This document shows positions 52,895 through 61,930 of a DNA stretch of 64,000 nt, piece by piece. The translations under genes and the position numbers were made by a program. Where the stretch lies: positions 3,707 to 67,706 of the forward strand of contig DKQT01000010.1 in NCBI GenBank assembly GCA_002471845.1, written 5' to 3'. How positions within the stretch are numbered: the stretch's first letter is position 1; each line of letters starts with the position of its first letter. This stretch comes from Fidelibacterota bacterium UBA7301 (lineage in GTDB: Bacteria; Fidelibacterota; Marinisomatia; Marinisomatales; TCS55). Under the pieces are notes generated by a model. That model did no database searches. It saw only the letters and a program-made list of their open reading frames with translations, and was not told where the DNA came from.

Positions 52895-55215
52895 TCTACT
52901 TCCCAAATTTCTGTGCCGTTCGAGCGCAGCCAAAGGGCGCCGGATTGATCGGTGCGATGAATTTGTTTTGCATATTGATTAAGTCGTTCTAAAACATCAT
53001 TTGAGGGGTGACGAAATTTGTTCTTATATCCTACCGATACAATTGCTATTTCAGGTTTAACTTTTTCAATGAATTGTGCTGATGAACTCGTTTTGGAACC
53101 ATGATGACCCACTTTGAGCACTTTCGCGTTTAAGGCATTTTCATACCGTCCCAGTTCATATTCCCCATCCAACTCCATATCACCGGTAAAAAGAAATGAT
53201 GTTTTACCGTATATTAATTTCATCACAATACTTGAATTATTAACTATTCGATTTTCTCTGGTAAAATTTGAATCCGGGGCAAAAAATGCCATTTTTACAT
53301 TTTGTTCAATATTTCGCAAATCTCCCGGTGAGGGCCGGATTAGGACTGTATTCTGTTCATCAAGTTGTTGCCGAAGTTGCCGATAGGTCCATGATTCATA
53401 ATCGAGATAGGTATCAAATGTCGTATCCACCTTAAATGATTGCGTTACGGATATTAAACCACCGATATGATCACTATGAGGGTGGGTCATCACCAGCCAA
53501 TTGATGCCCTGGATTCCTAAATGGTTGAATACCGGATTTACTACCTGCGTTCCATAATCACGTTTACCGAAACGTTGGCCGCCGTCAATTAAGAGTGTTT
53601 TATTTTCAGGTGTCCGTACAAGAATGGCGTCTCCCTGCCCCACGTCTAAATAAATGACATCTAAAAATGCCCAGGATGCCCCGATTTTCCAGGTCATCAT
53701 AGCAATTATGGTTAATCCTCCAATAAGTGAATATTTTCTGAATTTGGGCATCAAAAGGAATAAAATTGTAATGAGCAAAAAGAAATACATAAGAATCCAA
53801 AACAGGGATATCCCATGTGTTTCTATAAAAGCAAAGGGCACCCCGGAAAATAGATCGGCGAGCCAGGTAATCACTTTGGTGATGAACCACGCGCTTTGGC
53901 CGATTAAATCACCGATGAAAGGAACCCATCCGAGGAATAGAATAGAAAAACCGACGGCCACCAGAATACCGACAATGGGTACTATAATCACATTGGCTAT
54001 GAGAGAAATGATGGGTATTCGGTCGAAATAGTAGGCTGTAATCGGTAGTGTGCCTATTTGTGCGGATAAGGAAACCAAGAATAAACCATAAATAAATTGG
54101 ACCGGTTTTGATTTTATGGCCTTGACTCTTAAGTGCTCAGGCAGAATTTTTTGGAACAAATCATAAAAGGTAATAATGGATAAAACGGCCGTATAACTGA
54201 AAACAAAACCGAGATCTATAATATATAATGGGTCATAAAGCAGAATCAGAAATGCAGAGAAAAACACTGTATTCCACAGGTTACCCTGCCGGTTAACTAT
54301 TGGTGTCAAAATATAGATACCGGCCATGAGGCTGGCGCGGATCACACTGGGCTTTCCACCTGTAAGTAGGCAGAAAAAGAATAGTCCGAGAATTATAAGC
54401 AAACGGTCCCAACCCCATGGCAAGCGGAACAAATTAGCAATGACCATCAGTATAATCAGCACGTAGCCTACATGTAGGCCGGAAACAGCCAAAATATGGA
54501 TAACACCTGTATCGGTAAAATCCTCCCGAACTTCAGGGTCAACAGAAGATTTATCGCCGAGAATCAGGGCCGTCAACAATCCGAAACCATCCCCAATTTT
54601 ATTATAAAAAAGATTGCGAATACTATTTTGAGTCCGCTGAATAAAATTAATGTTTGATTCAAGGATCTCAACCTTTTCCCCGTCTTCCAGATAGCATCTC
54701 CCAAATACACCTTTTTTCCCATAGAAAAATTTAAAATCAAACTCCCCGGGATTTCGAGGGCCCTGGATTATATGAAACTGTCCCCTGACGGCAATCCTCA
54801 TCCCCACCGATATATCCTGATGAGTTTCAGTAAATAGTAAAATGGAGGGAAATTTTATTGCCAATGTATCCAATAGGAGTGTGGTGTTTTCTAATCGTAT
54901 CCGCAGTCCATTTTCTCGATTTACAATTTCTTTTACGGAACCATTGATCAATACTTCTGATTCATTCAAGGAGGAGGCTGTTTTATAATTTATATCCATT
55001 TCTGACAAGCGGATCTTGGTTTGAGTAAAACCTAAGAGCATCAATATAATAAACGTAGCTATATAAATATTCCGCCATTGTAAAAGGCTTATTAATCCAA
55101 GGACTAAAAGAATGACGGCCCCCCAGACAGGCATCCAATTGGCATAAATACCCAAAAGATAGGTGCCCAATATTCCGGCAAAGGGAAATGAAATTATTTT
55201 TGATTTAAAAGGCAT
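52885..55215 (-). CDS. comEC: ComEC/Rec2 DNA-uptake channel
   Basis: 776 residues. N-terminal membrane segments and a DUF4131 region come first. The central Competence domain contains LTALILGDKSSVDPEVREDF, TGVIHILAVSGLHVGYV and GGKPSVIRASLMAGIYIL. The C-terminal metallo-beta-lactamase-like domain (from about 520) shows DVGQGDAILVRTPENKTLLI, DGGQRFGKRDYG and THPHSDHIGGLI. The protein carries single-stranded DNA across the inner membrane in natural transformation. It leads the minus-strand run comEC, rnhB, lepB. Confidence 0.95.
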   Translation of the reverse strand: MPFKSKIISFPFAGILGTYLLGIYANWMPVWGAVILLVLGLISLLQWRNIYIATFIILMLLGFTQTKIRLSEMDINYKTASSLNESEVLINGSVKEIVNRENGLRIRLENTTLLLDTLAIKFPSILLFTETHQDISVGMRIAVRGQFHIIQGPRNPGEFDFKFFYGKKGVFGRCYLEDGEKVEILESNINFIQRTQNSIRNLFYNKIGDGFGLLTALILGDKSSVDPEVREDFTDTGVIHILAVSGLHVGYVLIILMVIANLFRLPWGWDRLLIILGLFFFCLLTGGKPSVIRASLMAGIYILTPIVNRQGNLWNTVFFSAFLILLYDPLYIIDLGFVFSYTAVLSIITFYDLFQKILPEHLRVKAIKSKPVQFIYGLFLVSLSAQIGTLPITAYYFDRIPIISLIANVIIVPIVGILVAVGFSILFLGWVPFIGDLIGQSAWFITKVITWLADLFSGVPFAFIETHGISLFWILMYFFLLITILFLLMPKFRKYSLIGGLTIIAMMTWKIGASWAFLDVIYLDVGQGDAILVRTPENKTLLIDGGQRFGKRDYGTQVVNPVFNHLGIQGINWLVMTHPHSDHIGGLISVTQSFKVDTTFDTYLDYESWTYRQLRQQLDEQNTVLIRPSPGDLRNIEQNVKMAFFAPDSNFTRENRIVNNSSIVMKLIYGKTSFLFTGDMELDGEYELGRYENALNAKVLKVGHHGSKTSSSAQFIEKVKPEIAIVSVGYKNKFRHPSNDVLERLNQYAKQIHRTDQSGALWLRSNGTEIWEVEWR

Positions 55216-55492
55216 CGTATCAAATCTAAAAGAAATACATCAATTGACCAATAATTAACCATTTCAGGAATTGTTTATTTAGTTCACCTTTTCTAAGCTT
55301 GCGGGGTTAAATGGGTAAAAAATGACCTTCGAACAATTATTGAACTACATGTACGAGCATCACCGGGTTCGCCGGCAAAAAGACTTTGGGTAAAACATGG
55401 GTGGACTATGTTTCCCAAAGTTTTAAATCGGCTGTGACCCTGCCGAAGGATTAAACACACCTTACAATAAATAAAACGGAATCTATAATTCA
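55216..55492. promoter_or_regulatory. Structured 277-base divergent spacer
   Basis: Between comEC (-) and the AGCS symporter (+). Rightward RNA could form CCGG-GTTCG-CCGG (about 55362-55374), then a two-part stem ACTTTGGG/CCCAAAGT enclosing AAACAT/ATGTTT, then CGGC/GCCG around a nine-base loop (about 55430-55446). No named riboswitch consensus is met. It must also hold the two divergent promoters. Confidence 0.4.
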
Positions 55493-57040
55493 ATGAATAA
55501 AAAAACAGGCGCGGTCATATTTTTTGGAATCATTTTTCTATTTCTCCTTGTCTTTGGAGTAGAATTTTTTGAAGGAATCTGGTCCTTCCCTTCTTTCAGC
55601 TTGGTGCCCTTCATGGTTGTAGCATTGCTCGGCACAGGTATATTTACTACTATTTACCTCGGTTTTCCCCAATTGCGTTATATCGCCCACGGGATTAAAG
55701 TCACACGCGGGGTATTCGACGATCCCAACGAAGCGGGGGATCTGAACCACTTTCAGGCATTAACAACAGCCCTTTCTGCTACCGTTGGGATTGGCAATAT
55801 TGCTGGTGTGGCCACCGCATTGTATTATGGCGGTCCCGGCGCCCTCTTCTGGATGTGGATTACAGCCTTTTTTGGTTCTGCGTTAAAATTTGCTGAATGT
55901 ACTCTGGCAGTGGAATACCGTGACTTTGATAACCAGGGAATGACTGCCGGAGGCCCCATGTACACCATTGAACGGGGATTGGGAATCAAGTGGCGCTGGC
56001 TGGCGATCATATTTGCCTGTTTTGCTGTGATTTGTTCTTTTGCCACGGGGAATGCCATCCAGTCCTTTACCCTCTCAGACCAGCTTTATTCAGAAGTATC
56101 CCAATTGGTGGGAACGGAACATTTCTTAACCATTAAACATCAGCTTACGGATTGGTTCTCTGTTTCAATCCAACAAATTATAAATGGTATTTTTATAGCG
56201 GGAATTGCCGGTTTAGTTATTATTGGCGGTATTAAAAGGATCGGAAATGTGACCTCCTTTTTAGCTCCTATTATGGCGGCGATTTATTTCCTGGCGGCCA
56301 TGCTTATCCTTGTTGCAAATATTGGAGATATTCCCGCTAGTTTTGGCAGGATTATTTCGATGGCCTTTAATCCTCCGGCTGCGGTAGGCGGTGTTGCCGG
56401 CGGTACATTACTGGTGATTATGAATACTATGTTGTGGGGGGTTAAACGGGGGCTCTATTCCAATGAAGCAGGACAAGGGAGTGCGCCCATTGCCCACTCC
56501 ACTGCCAAAACAGAATTCCCCGTCCGAGAAGGTGTCGTGGCCTTATTGGAACCTTTCATTGATACGATTATCATCTGTACCCTAACGGGACTCACAATCA
56601 TTATCACCGGCGCTTGGCATCATACAGAATTTTATACCACTCGGATAGATCCTACCTTCACGGGCGAACTTTTGAATGGAAGTTTATTAACCTCCCTGGC
56701 CTTCAAAAATGGATTGAGCTGGCTTTTCCCTTTTGGTGATAAAATCATTACCTTGGGTGTACTGCTCTTCGCTATTTCAACCGTTATCAGCTGGTCCTTT
56801 TATGGGGACCGGTCAGCGGAATATTTATTCGGTGAAGGCGCTATCCCGATTTATCGCAGGTTCTACATTTTATTCGTTTTCATTGGTGCTATTGCCAGTT
56901 TAGAAGCCATTTGGGCTTTTGGTGATGCGGCATTGGGATTTATGACAATTCCAAACTTGCTATCAATTATTCTACTTTCCGGTGTCTTAAAGAAAATGAC
57001 AAAAGATTATTTTACTGTAAAGCACGAAACATTTAGTTAA
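55493..57040 (+). CDS. Sodium:alanine/glycine symporter (AGCS family)
   Basis: 515 residues, about 11 membrane segments. The family blocks ALTTALSATVGIGNIAGVAT, GGPGALFWMWITAFFGSALK, GMTAGGPMYTIERGLG, the loop KRGLYSNEAGQGSAPIAHST and SWSFYGDRSAEYLFG are present. It imports alanine or glycine with sodium ions. Alanine dehydrogenase is also encoded in this window. A terminator follows. Confidence 0.95.
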   Translation: MNKKTGAVIFFGIIFLFLLVFGVEFFEGIWSFPSFSLVPFMVVALLGTGIFTTIYLGFPQLRYIAHGIKVTRGVFDDPNEAGDLNHFQALTTALSATVGIGNIAGVATALYYGGPGALFWMWITAFFGSALKFAECTLAVEYRDFDNQGMTAGGPMYTIERGLGIKWRWLAIIFACFAVICSFATGNAIQSFTLSDQLYSEVSQLVGTEHFLTIKHQLTDWFSVSIQQIINGIFIAGIAGLVIIGGIKRIGNVTSFLAPIMAAIYFLAAMLILVANIGDIPASFGRIISMAFNPPAAVGGVAGGTLLVIMNTMLWGVKRGLYSNEAGQGSAPIAHSTAKTEFPVREGVVALLEPFIDTIIICTLTGLTIIITGAWHHTEFYTTRIDPTFTGELLNGSLLTSLAFKNGLSWLFPFGDKIITLGVLLFAISTVISWSFYGDRSAEYLFGEGAIPIYRRFYILFVFIGAIASLEAIWAFGDAALGFMTIPNLLSIILLSGVLKKMTKDYFTVKHETFS

Positions 57041-57053
57041 AAACACCATAATT

Positions 57054-57079
57054 AAGGCCTCTTTTACGGGGCCTTTTTT
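57054..57079 (+). terminator. Rho-independent terminator after the AGCS gene
   Basis: AAGGCCTC (57054-57061) pairs with GGGGCCTT (57068-57075) with one G-T pair, followed by TTTT (57076-57079). It ends only 5 bases before the next start codon. Confidence 0.85.
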
Positions 57080-57083
57080 ATTC

Positions 57084-57887
57084 ATGAACCAAGACCTATT
57101 AAATACCGCTAAATCAGCTGCCCAAGAAGCAGGCAAAATTATCCTGTCTGCTTTGGATCAACCCAGAATACCCGATTTTAAGGGGCGCACCGACCTTGTA
57201 ACCGAAACAGACCGTCGGTGTGAAGAAGTTATTATTTCTTATATCAAAAAAAAATTTCCTGACCATGCTGTTTTGGCTGAAGAAAGCGGCGCCTACGATT
57301 CTGCCTCTGAATATGAATGGGTCATAGATCCCTTGGATGGCACCACCAATTTTGTTCATGGATATTCCTCCTTTGGTGTCTCAATCGGTTGTATGAAAAA
57401 TGGACATCCGGAAATCGGCGTTGTATTAGAACTTCCGTCGCGCCGGTTTTTCACTGCCGTGAGTGGAGCGGGGGCTTTTGCAGATGGTAACCCAATCCAT
57501 GTTTCCAATAATTCCAAATTGAATACCAGTCTTTTGGTTACAGGTTTTGGATATGACCATGGCAAAAAATGGGAAGCGAATATGGCCCTATTCAAAACTT
57601 TTACAGATATTACACAGGGTGTCCGCAGGTTGGGCGCCGCTGCAGTTGATTTATGTCACGTGGCCTGCGGAATGGCAGACGGGTTTTGGGAATTTGACCT
57701 TCATCCTTGGGATACTGCGGCAGGAATCCTTATCCTCTCTGAAGCAGGCGGCACGATCACCCAAATGGACGGGAAAGCATTTAACATCTATAATAAGCAG
57801 GTATTAGCCACGAATGGTAAAATTCATAACGCCATGTTAGTCCATACGCGGCCGGTCCTTGACACTTTTAATCTTAGGGACGTATAA
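57084..57887 (+). CDS. suhB: Inositol monophosphatase-family phosphatase
   Basis: 267 residues. The lithium-sensitive phosphatase metal sites are present: Glu in VLAEESGAYD, EWVIDPLDGTTNFVHGYSSF and DLHPWDTAAGILILSEAGG. The substrate may be inositol phosphates or another sugar phosphate, and E. coli SuhB also acts in rRNA antitermination. No ribosome-binding site is visible: a terminator T-tract lies directly before the ATG, so the transcript may be leaderless or dependent on read-through. Symbol given by family only. Confidence 0.9.
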   Translation: MNQDLLNTAKSAAQEAGKIILSALDQPRIPDFKGRTDLVTETDRRCEEVIISYIKKKFPDHAVLAEESGAYDSASEYEWVIDPLDGTTNFVHGYSSFGVSIGCMKNGHPEIGVVLELPSRRFFTAVSGAGAFADGNPIHVSNNSKLNTSLLVTGFGYDHGKKWEANMALFKTFTDITQGVRRLGAAAVDLCHVACGMADGFWEFDLHPWDTAAGILILSEAGGTITQMDGKAFNIYNKQVLATNGKIHNAMLVHTRPVLDTFNLRDV

Positions 57888-57907
57888 TTATTTTCAATCC
57901 ATAAAAC

Positions 57908-58543
57908 CTAAGAAACCACTATAGAATGGATTGAATGTTCACCGATCCCCAGTTCTAATTTATCCCCGGTATGAATAGGACCAACCCCGCTTGGTGTTCC
58001 TGTAAATATCAAGTCTCCCGCCAGTAATGGAATCATCTCTGACAGGTAGGACACTTGCTTGGGTATCGAAAAAACCATATCCTTCACATTCCCTTTTTGT
58101 CGGAAAAGCCCATTAATCTTTAGCCAGAAATCCTCTTCAATAGGCTTGGATTGAAATCGGGATACAACTGCCGATCCTTTAAATGATTTTGAAAGCAGCC
58201 AGGGCAATTTTTTCTCTTTTAGCTCATTTTGAAAATTCCTGTCCGTTAAATCAAGGCCAAGGGCAAAACCGCCTATATGATTTTGCACATCTGCCTCATT
58301 AATATTTTCTCCGTTTTTTTGAACCAGGATAACGACCTCCAATTCATGATGGATATCTCGATTGTCAGGTACAATTATTTCCCTTGAGGTATTAAGAGAC
58401 GGCAGTGATTTTTGAAAGAAAAAGGGCTGTTTTGGTACTTCGTTATTTAATTCCGCTGCATGGGCCCGGTAATTCCGGCCGATGCAGTATATATTCCGCA
58501 CCGGTACATTCTCATCCCAACTTGTTTTAACATAATATTTCAT
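57908..58543 (-). CDS. Fumarylacetoacetate hydrolase-family enzyme
   Basis: 211 residues with the FAH C-terminal domain fold. IYCIGRNYRAHAAELNN, PFFFQKSLPSL, the metal-binding HHELEVVILVQ, GFALGLDLTDRN, SFKGSAVVS and DLIFTGTPSGVGPI are present. Members are acylpyruvate hydrolases or oxaloacetate decarboxylases (FAHD1/YcgM-like). The compact length favours that subgroup over true fumarylacetoacetase. It is last in the minus-strand run from pgpA and lies 5 bases after the PurL-like gene. Confidence 0.88.
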   Translation of the reverse strand: MKYYVKTSWDENVPVRNIYCIGRNYRAHAAELNNEVPKQPFFFQKSLPSLNTSREIIVPDNRDIHHELEVVILVQKNGENINEADVQNHIGGFALGLDLTDRNFQNELKEKKLPWLLSKSFKGSAVVSRFQSKPIEEDFWLKINGLFRQKGNVKDMVFSIPKQVSYLSEMIPLLAGDLIFTGTPSGVGPIHTGDKLELGIGEHSIHSIVVS

Positions 58544-58548
58544 TTTAT

Positions 58549-60234
58549 TTAGTTGAATTTTTTCACCGGTAATTTAATTAATTCATTAAATGTAAAATTA
58601 CCATCTTCAGTAACACGGCCGATAGTGGTTGCTGGAACGCCAATGGTCATACAAACTCTTTCAAATTCCATTAGATCAGCTTCTTTAACAGTCACCAAGA
58701 CCAGTCCCTGCGTTTCACCGAATAATAGTTCTTCCGGTTTCAACCTCCTTGAAAAATGAATGCGGGCACCCAAACCATTATTTATTTCTAATGAATTGGC
58801 AATGGATACGGCAATCCCGCCCCGCCCCACTGCTCGCGCTGATTGAATTAATTTCCCCTGGATTCCAGTCAATATGGCCTCCTGGAGACGGGATTCCATA
58901 ATTAAATCTACAATCGGCCGGTTGCCCTCGTGTTCCTTCTTCAAAAGGGATAAATAACGGCTGCCTCCCAATTCTCCCCGATGGCTGCCCACAATGGAAA
59001 TGAACTGGTCCGGCTCCCGGAATTTGCCGGGGAATATTTCATCGCCTAAGCAGGTTCCGGCTGTACAAAATTCTCCCTGGGGCAAATCCCTGCTGCGTGT
59101 AAAAGATAAATGTTCAATGGATATATTCAGAATTTGCCCCGCATCATGAATGCCCTTTAGAAAGGATCCATTCTCATTTTGGTTCACATCTGTCAAATAA
59201 ATAAATCCACTGCAAATTTCCGGCCGGATTCCCGCACATGCTAATTGTCGGGCACTATTAGCGATGGCGGCAATGGATTTCATTTTATAATCATTGTAAT
59301 TGATATAATGATTATCGTTCAATGCCATTCCAAAACGAACTCTGTTTTTAACCAGTGTATAAACTGCATTTTGAATTTCCATAGATTTTAAATACGAATA
59401 CGGGTCTGCAACAGCATCATGATCTTTAACCAGTTTGATCAGTTCCCTGTTGTAGCTTTTTTTAGATTTTAATTTTGGGGACGGCAGATTGGGTATGGAA
59501 GTCTGCATTTTGAGTTCTTCAAAACCTTGTGCCTGCTGAACCAGTATATCTAAAACAGGATTAGGGATATGAAGGACAGATTTCCGGCGAATGAAAATTT
59601 CCCATTTGGAATCGCTTGTCAAGTGCCCCATATCAATATAATCAACTTTTGTTTTTTTCAACAATGATTGAAATTGATCAACGCCGCCGCGTTTAATCAA
59701 TATTAAAAGTCCATGTGCACCAACTTTTGAAAGAATTTTAATTTCATCCTTATGCTTCCATTCTATTTCAATCCCACATCTGTACCTATTTAATAATTGA
59801 TAAAGCGTAAACCCTAATCCGCCTTTATGCACCGGAATTGCACCATCCAACCATTCATTCTGGTGTAATTCCCGGGTTGATTGTTTTATTTTTGATCCGC
59901 TTATAAAGTAAACACATAGATTGTTTCCTGGGGCGTATTTCGGTAATGATTCTGAGTATCCTAAAATAAACGCATCATTTCCTTTGGTCACTTTAGCTAT
60001 TGCTTGGCCATTCAGAGCATGGATAACATGTTTAGCAACAATTTTTCTTGGATCGGATTTGCCCTGGGCAATTAGGACCAGGTTTGATCCGTCATGCGGT
60101 TGAAATTCACTTTGAGATATTTCCAAATTAAAACAAATTTGATTTTGATAGGATTTCCAGAAGTGTTGTAAAAACAATTTCTCTGTAGAATTAGGAATAC
60201 GTCCCAGGTGTTTTTGGATCAATACTAAATTCAT
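58549..60234 (-). CDS. PurL-like protein with degenerate catalytic regions
   Basis: 561 residues, related to phosphoribosylformylglycinamidine synthase (about 740 in the free-standing form). LIQKHLGRIPNSTEKLFLQH aligns with the PurL linker, but WKSYQNQICF replaces the usual WSEHCSYK with its catalytic His, and no SHNHPS motif follows. The second half is better kept: SAIANSARQLACAGIRPEI, GSHRGELGGSRYL, QSARAVGRGGIAVSIANSLE and FGETQGLVLVTV. It is probably not a normal PurL. The start is ATG 60234; a TTG at 60255 is possible. It sits between recX and the FAH gene. Confidence 0.72.
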   Translation of the reverse strand: MNLVLIQKHLGRIPNSTEKLFLQHFWKSYQNQICFNLEISQSEFQPHDGSNLVLIAQGKSDPRKIVAKHVIHALNGQAIAKVTKGNDAFILGYSESLPKYAPGNNLCVYFISGSKIKQSTRELHQNEWLDGAIPVHKGGLGFTLYQLLNRYRCGIEIEWKHKDEIKILSKVGAHGLLILIKRGGVDQFQSLLKKTKVDYIDMGHLTSDSKWEIFIRRKSVLHIPNPVLDILVQQAQGFEELKMQTSIPNLPSPKLKSKKSYNRELIKLVKDHDAVADPYSYLKSMEIQNAVYTLVKNRVRFGMALNDNHYINYNDYKMKSIAAIANSARQLACAGIRPEICSGFIYLTDVNQNENGSFLKGIHDAGQILNISIEHLSFTRSRDLPQGEFCTAGTCLGDEIFPGKFREPDQFISIVGSHRGELGGSRYLSLLKKEHEGNRPIVDLIMESRLQEAILTGIQGKLIQSARAVGRGGIAVSIANSLEINNGLGARIHFSRRLKPEELLFGETQGLVLVTVKEADLMEFERVCMTIGVPATTIGRVTEDGNFTFNELIKLPVKKFN

Positions 60235-60268
60235 CTTTTTCTCTTTTATACGCAAAGGAGTTCCCTGC

Positions 60269-60904
60269 TTAAATCAATCCCCAGCTATGGTAAACTTCCT
60301 GAATTGTATCCCAGTAAAATCCTTTTCTTATAAGAAAGTCTGATAAGCGCTTTTTTTCTTTGTTATTCAATTGCGTTTTCTTTTCAATCCTGCGTTTGAT
60401 TAAATGGGATTCAATTAAAGATATCATATCAAATTCCCGGTATACATTATCTAAAAGGAATTCGGTTAATTCGGGGGATAAATTGTGGGGGAACAATTCA
60501 GACTTTAACGCTTTGGGGCCAATTTTTTTATTCCGCACTTTTTCACGAACAAAGGCCTGGCCAAATTCCTTATCGTCCAGATAGGCCTGGTCAATCAAGT
60601 AGTCAACCGTTCGCTCTGTCTCCTCATCCTCAAAACCTTTTTCTTTGAGTCGTTTCCGCATTTCAGCAATGCTTCTCATTCGATATCCCAATAATCGGAA
60701 AGCACTATCCCGCGCTTCCTGGAGCCGCATTTTCTTACCATAGGATTCTATTTCTTCTAGTGTGACTTCATCACCCTCATGCAAAACATTCAAAACAAAA
60801 ACGTCCTCAGGAATCCTGAAGACGCTTTTATCATCTAAATGAATAATTATGCGGTCCGAATACTTGGTGGACCGTTTGATCCTGACAATTTTACGATTTG
60901 CCAT
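60269..60904 (-). CDS. recX: RecA regulator RecX
   Basis: 211 residues. The three-helix repeats of RecX are seen: AFRLLGYRMRSIAEMRKRLK then EKGFEDEETERTVDYLIDQ, YLDDKEFGQAFVREKVRNKK, and the C-terminal LSDFLIRKGFYWDTIQEVY. It binds RecA filaments and limits their activity. An N-terminal extension of about 60 residues (KIVRIKRSTKYSDRIIIHLD) is common in this branch. The start ATG 60904 lies inside the recA end (14-base overlap). Confidence 0.93.
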   Translation of the reverse strand: MANRKIVRIKRSTKYSDRIIIHLDDKSVFRIPEDVFVLNVLHEGDEVTLEEIESYGKKMRLQEARDSAFRLLGYRMRSIAEMRKRLKEKGFEDEETERTVDYLIDQAYLDDKEFGQAFVREKVRNKKIGPKALKSELFPHNLSPELTEFLLDNVYREFDMISLIESHLIKRRIEKKTQLNNKEKKRLSDFLIRKGFYWDTIQEVYHSWGLI

Positions 60905-61922
60905 TCGCCTCCGGTTTAGACTCATCCAAACCCATAAAGGATTTTACCTGGGAAACAATCTCAGCATTCACATCATCATTATCTTTTAAAAACTGTTTAG
61001 AATTTTCACGTCCCTGGCCGATTTTCATATCACCATAGGAGAACCAGGAACCCATTTTTTGAACGATATCCCCTTTTAATGCTAAATCCAGTATATCGCC
61101 TTCATAAGAAATACCCTGGTTATACATGATATCAAATTCGGTTTGTTTGAAGGGCGGCGCTACTTTGTTTTTCACTACTTTAACACGTGTACGATTACCA
61201 ACTATATCTGTACCATCCTTGATTATAGTAATACGGCGGATATCCATCCGAACGGAAGTATAAAACTTCAACGCCCGGCCGCCGGGTGTTGTTTCCGGGT
61301 TGCCGAACATCACACCGATCTTTTCGCGGATTTGGTTTATAAATACCACGGCAGTATTAGAACGGCTTACGGTTCCAGTTAATTTCCGCAAAGCCTGGGA
61401 CATCAATCTGGCCTGGAGCCCAACATGGGTATCTCCCATCTCCCCTTCGAGTTCAGCCCGGGGAACCAAGGCCGCTACTGAATCAATTACAATAATATCG
61501 AGGGCCCCGCTGCGTACGAGTGTTTCAGTGATTTCCAGGGCCTGTTCACCTGTATCTGGTTGGGAAACCAGAAGGTCTTGTAAGTTAACACCCAATTTTT
61601 GAGCATACAGAGGATCCATGGCATGTTCCGCATCTATGAATGCCGCATAACCACCGGTCTTTTGAGCTTCGGCCACGATGTGCAGCGCCAAAGTTGTTTT
61701 TCCTGAGGATTCAGGTCCGAATATTTCAATAATCCTGCCCCGGGGGACACCCCCTACCCCTAAGGCCACGTCCAAGGATAGGCATCCGGTAGAAATACTG
61801 TTATCGGAAAGTACAGGATGATCGCCACCAAGACGCATAATAGATCCTTTACCAAATTGCCGGTCTACTTGGGTGATTGCGAGTTCTAAAGCTTTTGTTT
61901 TTTTATCTGCTGTGGCAGCCAT
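60891..61922 (-). CDS. recA: Recombinase RecA
   Basis: 343 residues. The Walker A motif GPESSGKTTLALHIV, IDAEHAMDPLYAQKLGV, VIDSVAALVPRAELEGEMGD, loop L2 region NQIREKIGVMFGNPETTPGG and the C-terminal acidic tail match RecA fully. It catalyses strand exchange and triggers the SOS response. No clear LexA-like box is seen in the 8-base gap to thpR, so expression is probably from a promoter upstream in the pgpA-cinA-thpR-recA-recX operon. Confidence 0.98.
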   Translation of the reverse strand: MAATADKKTKALELAITQVDRQFGKGSIMRLGGDHPVLSDNSISTGCLSLDVALGVGGVPRGRIIEIFGPESSGKTTLALHIVAEAQKTGGYAAFIDAEHAMDPLYAQKLGVNLQDLLVSQPDTGEQALEITETLVRSGALDIIVIDSVAALVPRAELEGEMGDTHVGLQARLMSQALRKLTGTVSRSNTAVVFINQIREKIGVMFGNPETTPGGRALKFYTSVRMDIRRITIIKDGTDIVGNRTRVKVVKNKVAPPFKQTEFDIMYNQGISYEGDILDLALKGDIVQKMGSWFSYGDMKIGQGRENSKQFLKDNDDVNAEIVSQVKSFMGLDESKPEANGKS

Positions 61923-61930
61923 TTCTGCTC

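Noticed and set aside
55430..55460. Glycine riboswitch core
   Set aside because: GCCGAAGGATTAAAC matches one conserved segment, but the following CUCUCAGG-type segment and the first stem are not found.
55293..55493. A 66-codon minus-strand frame in the comEC/AGCS spacer
   Set aside because: No family likeness, no ribosome site, and it lies across the stem-loops, which better explain the sequence.
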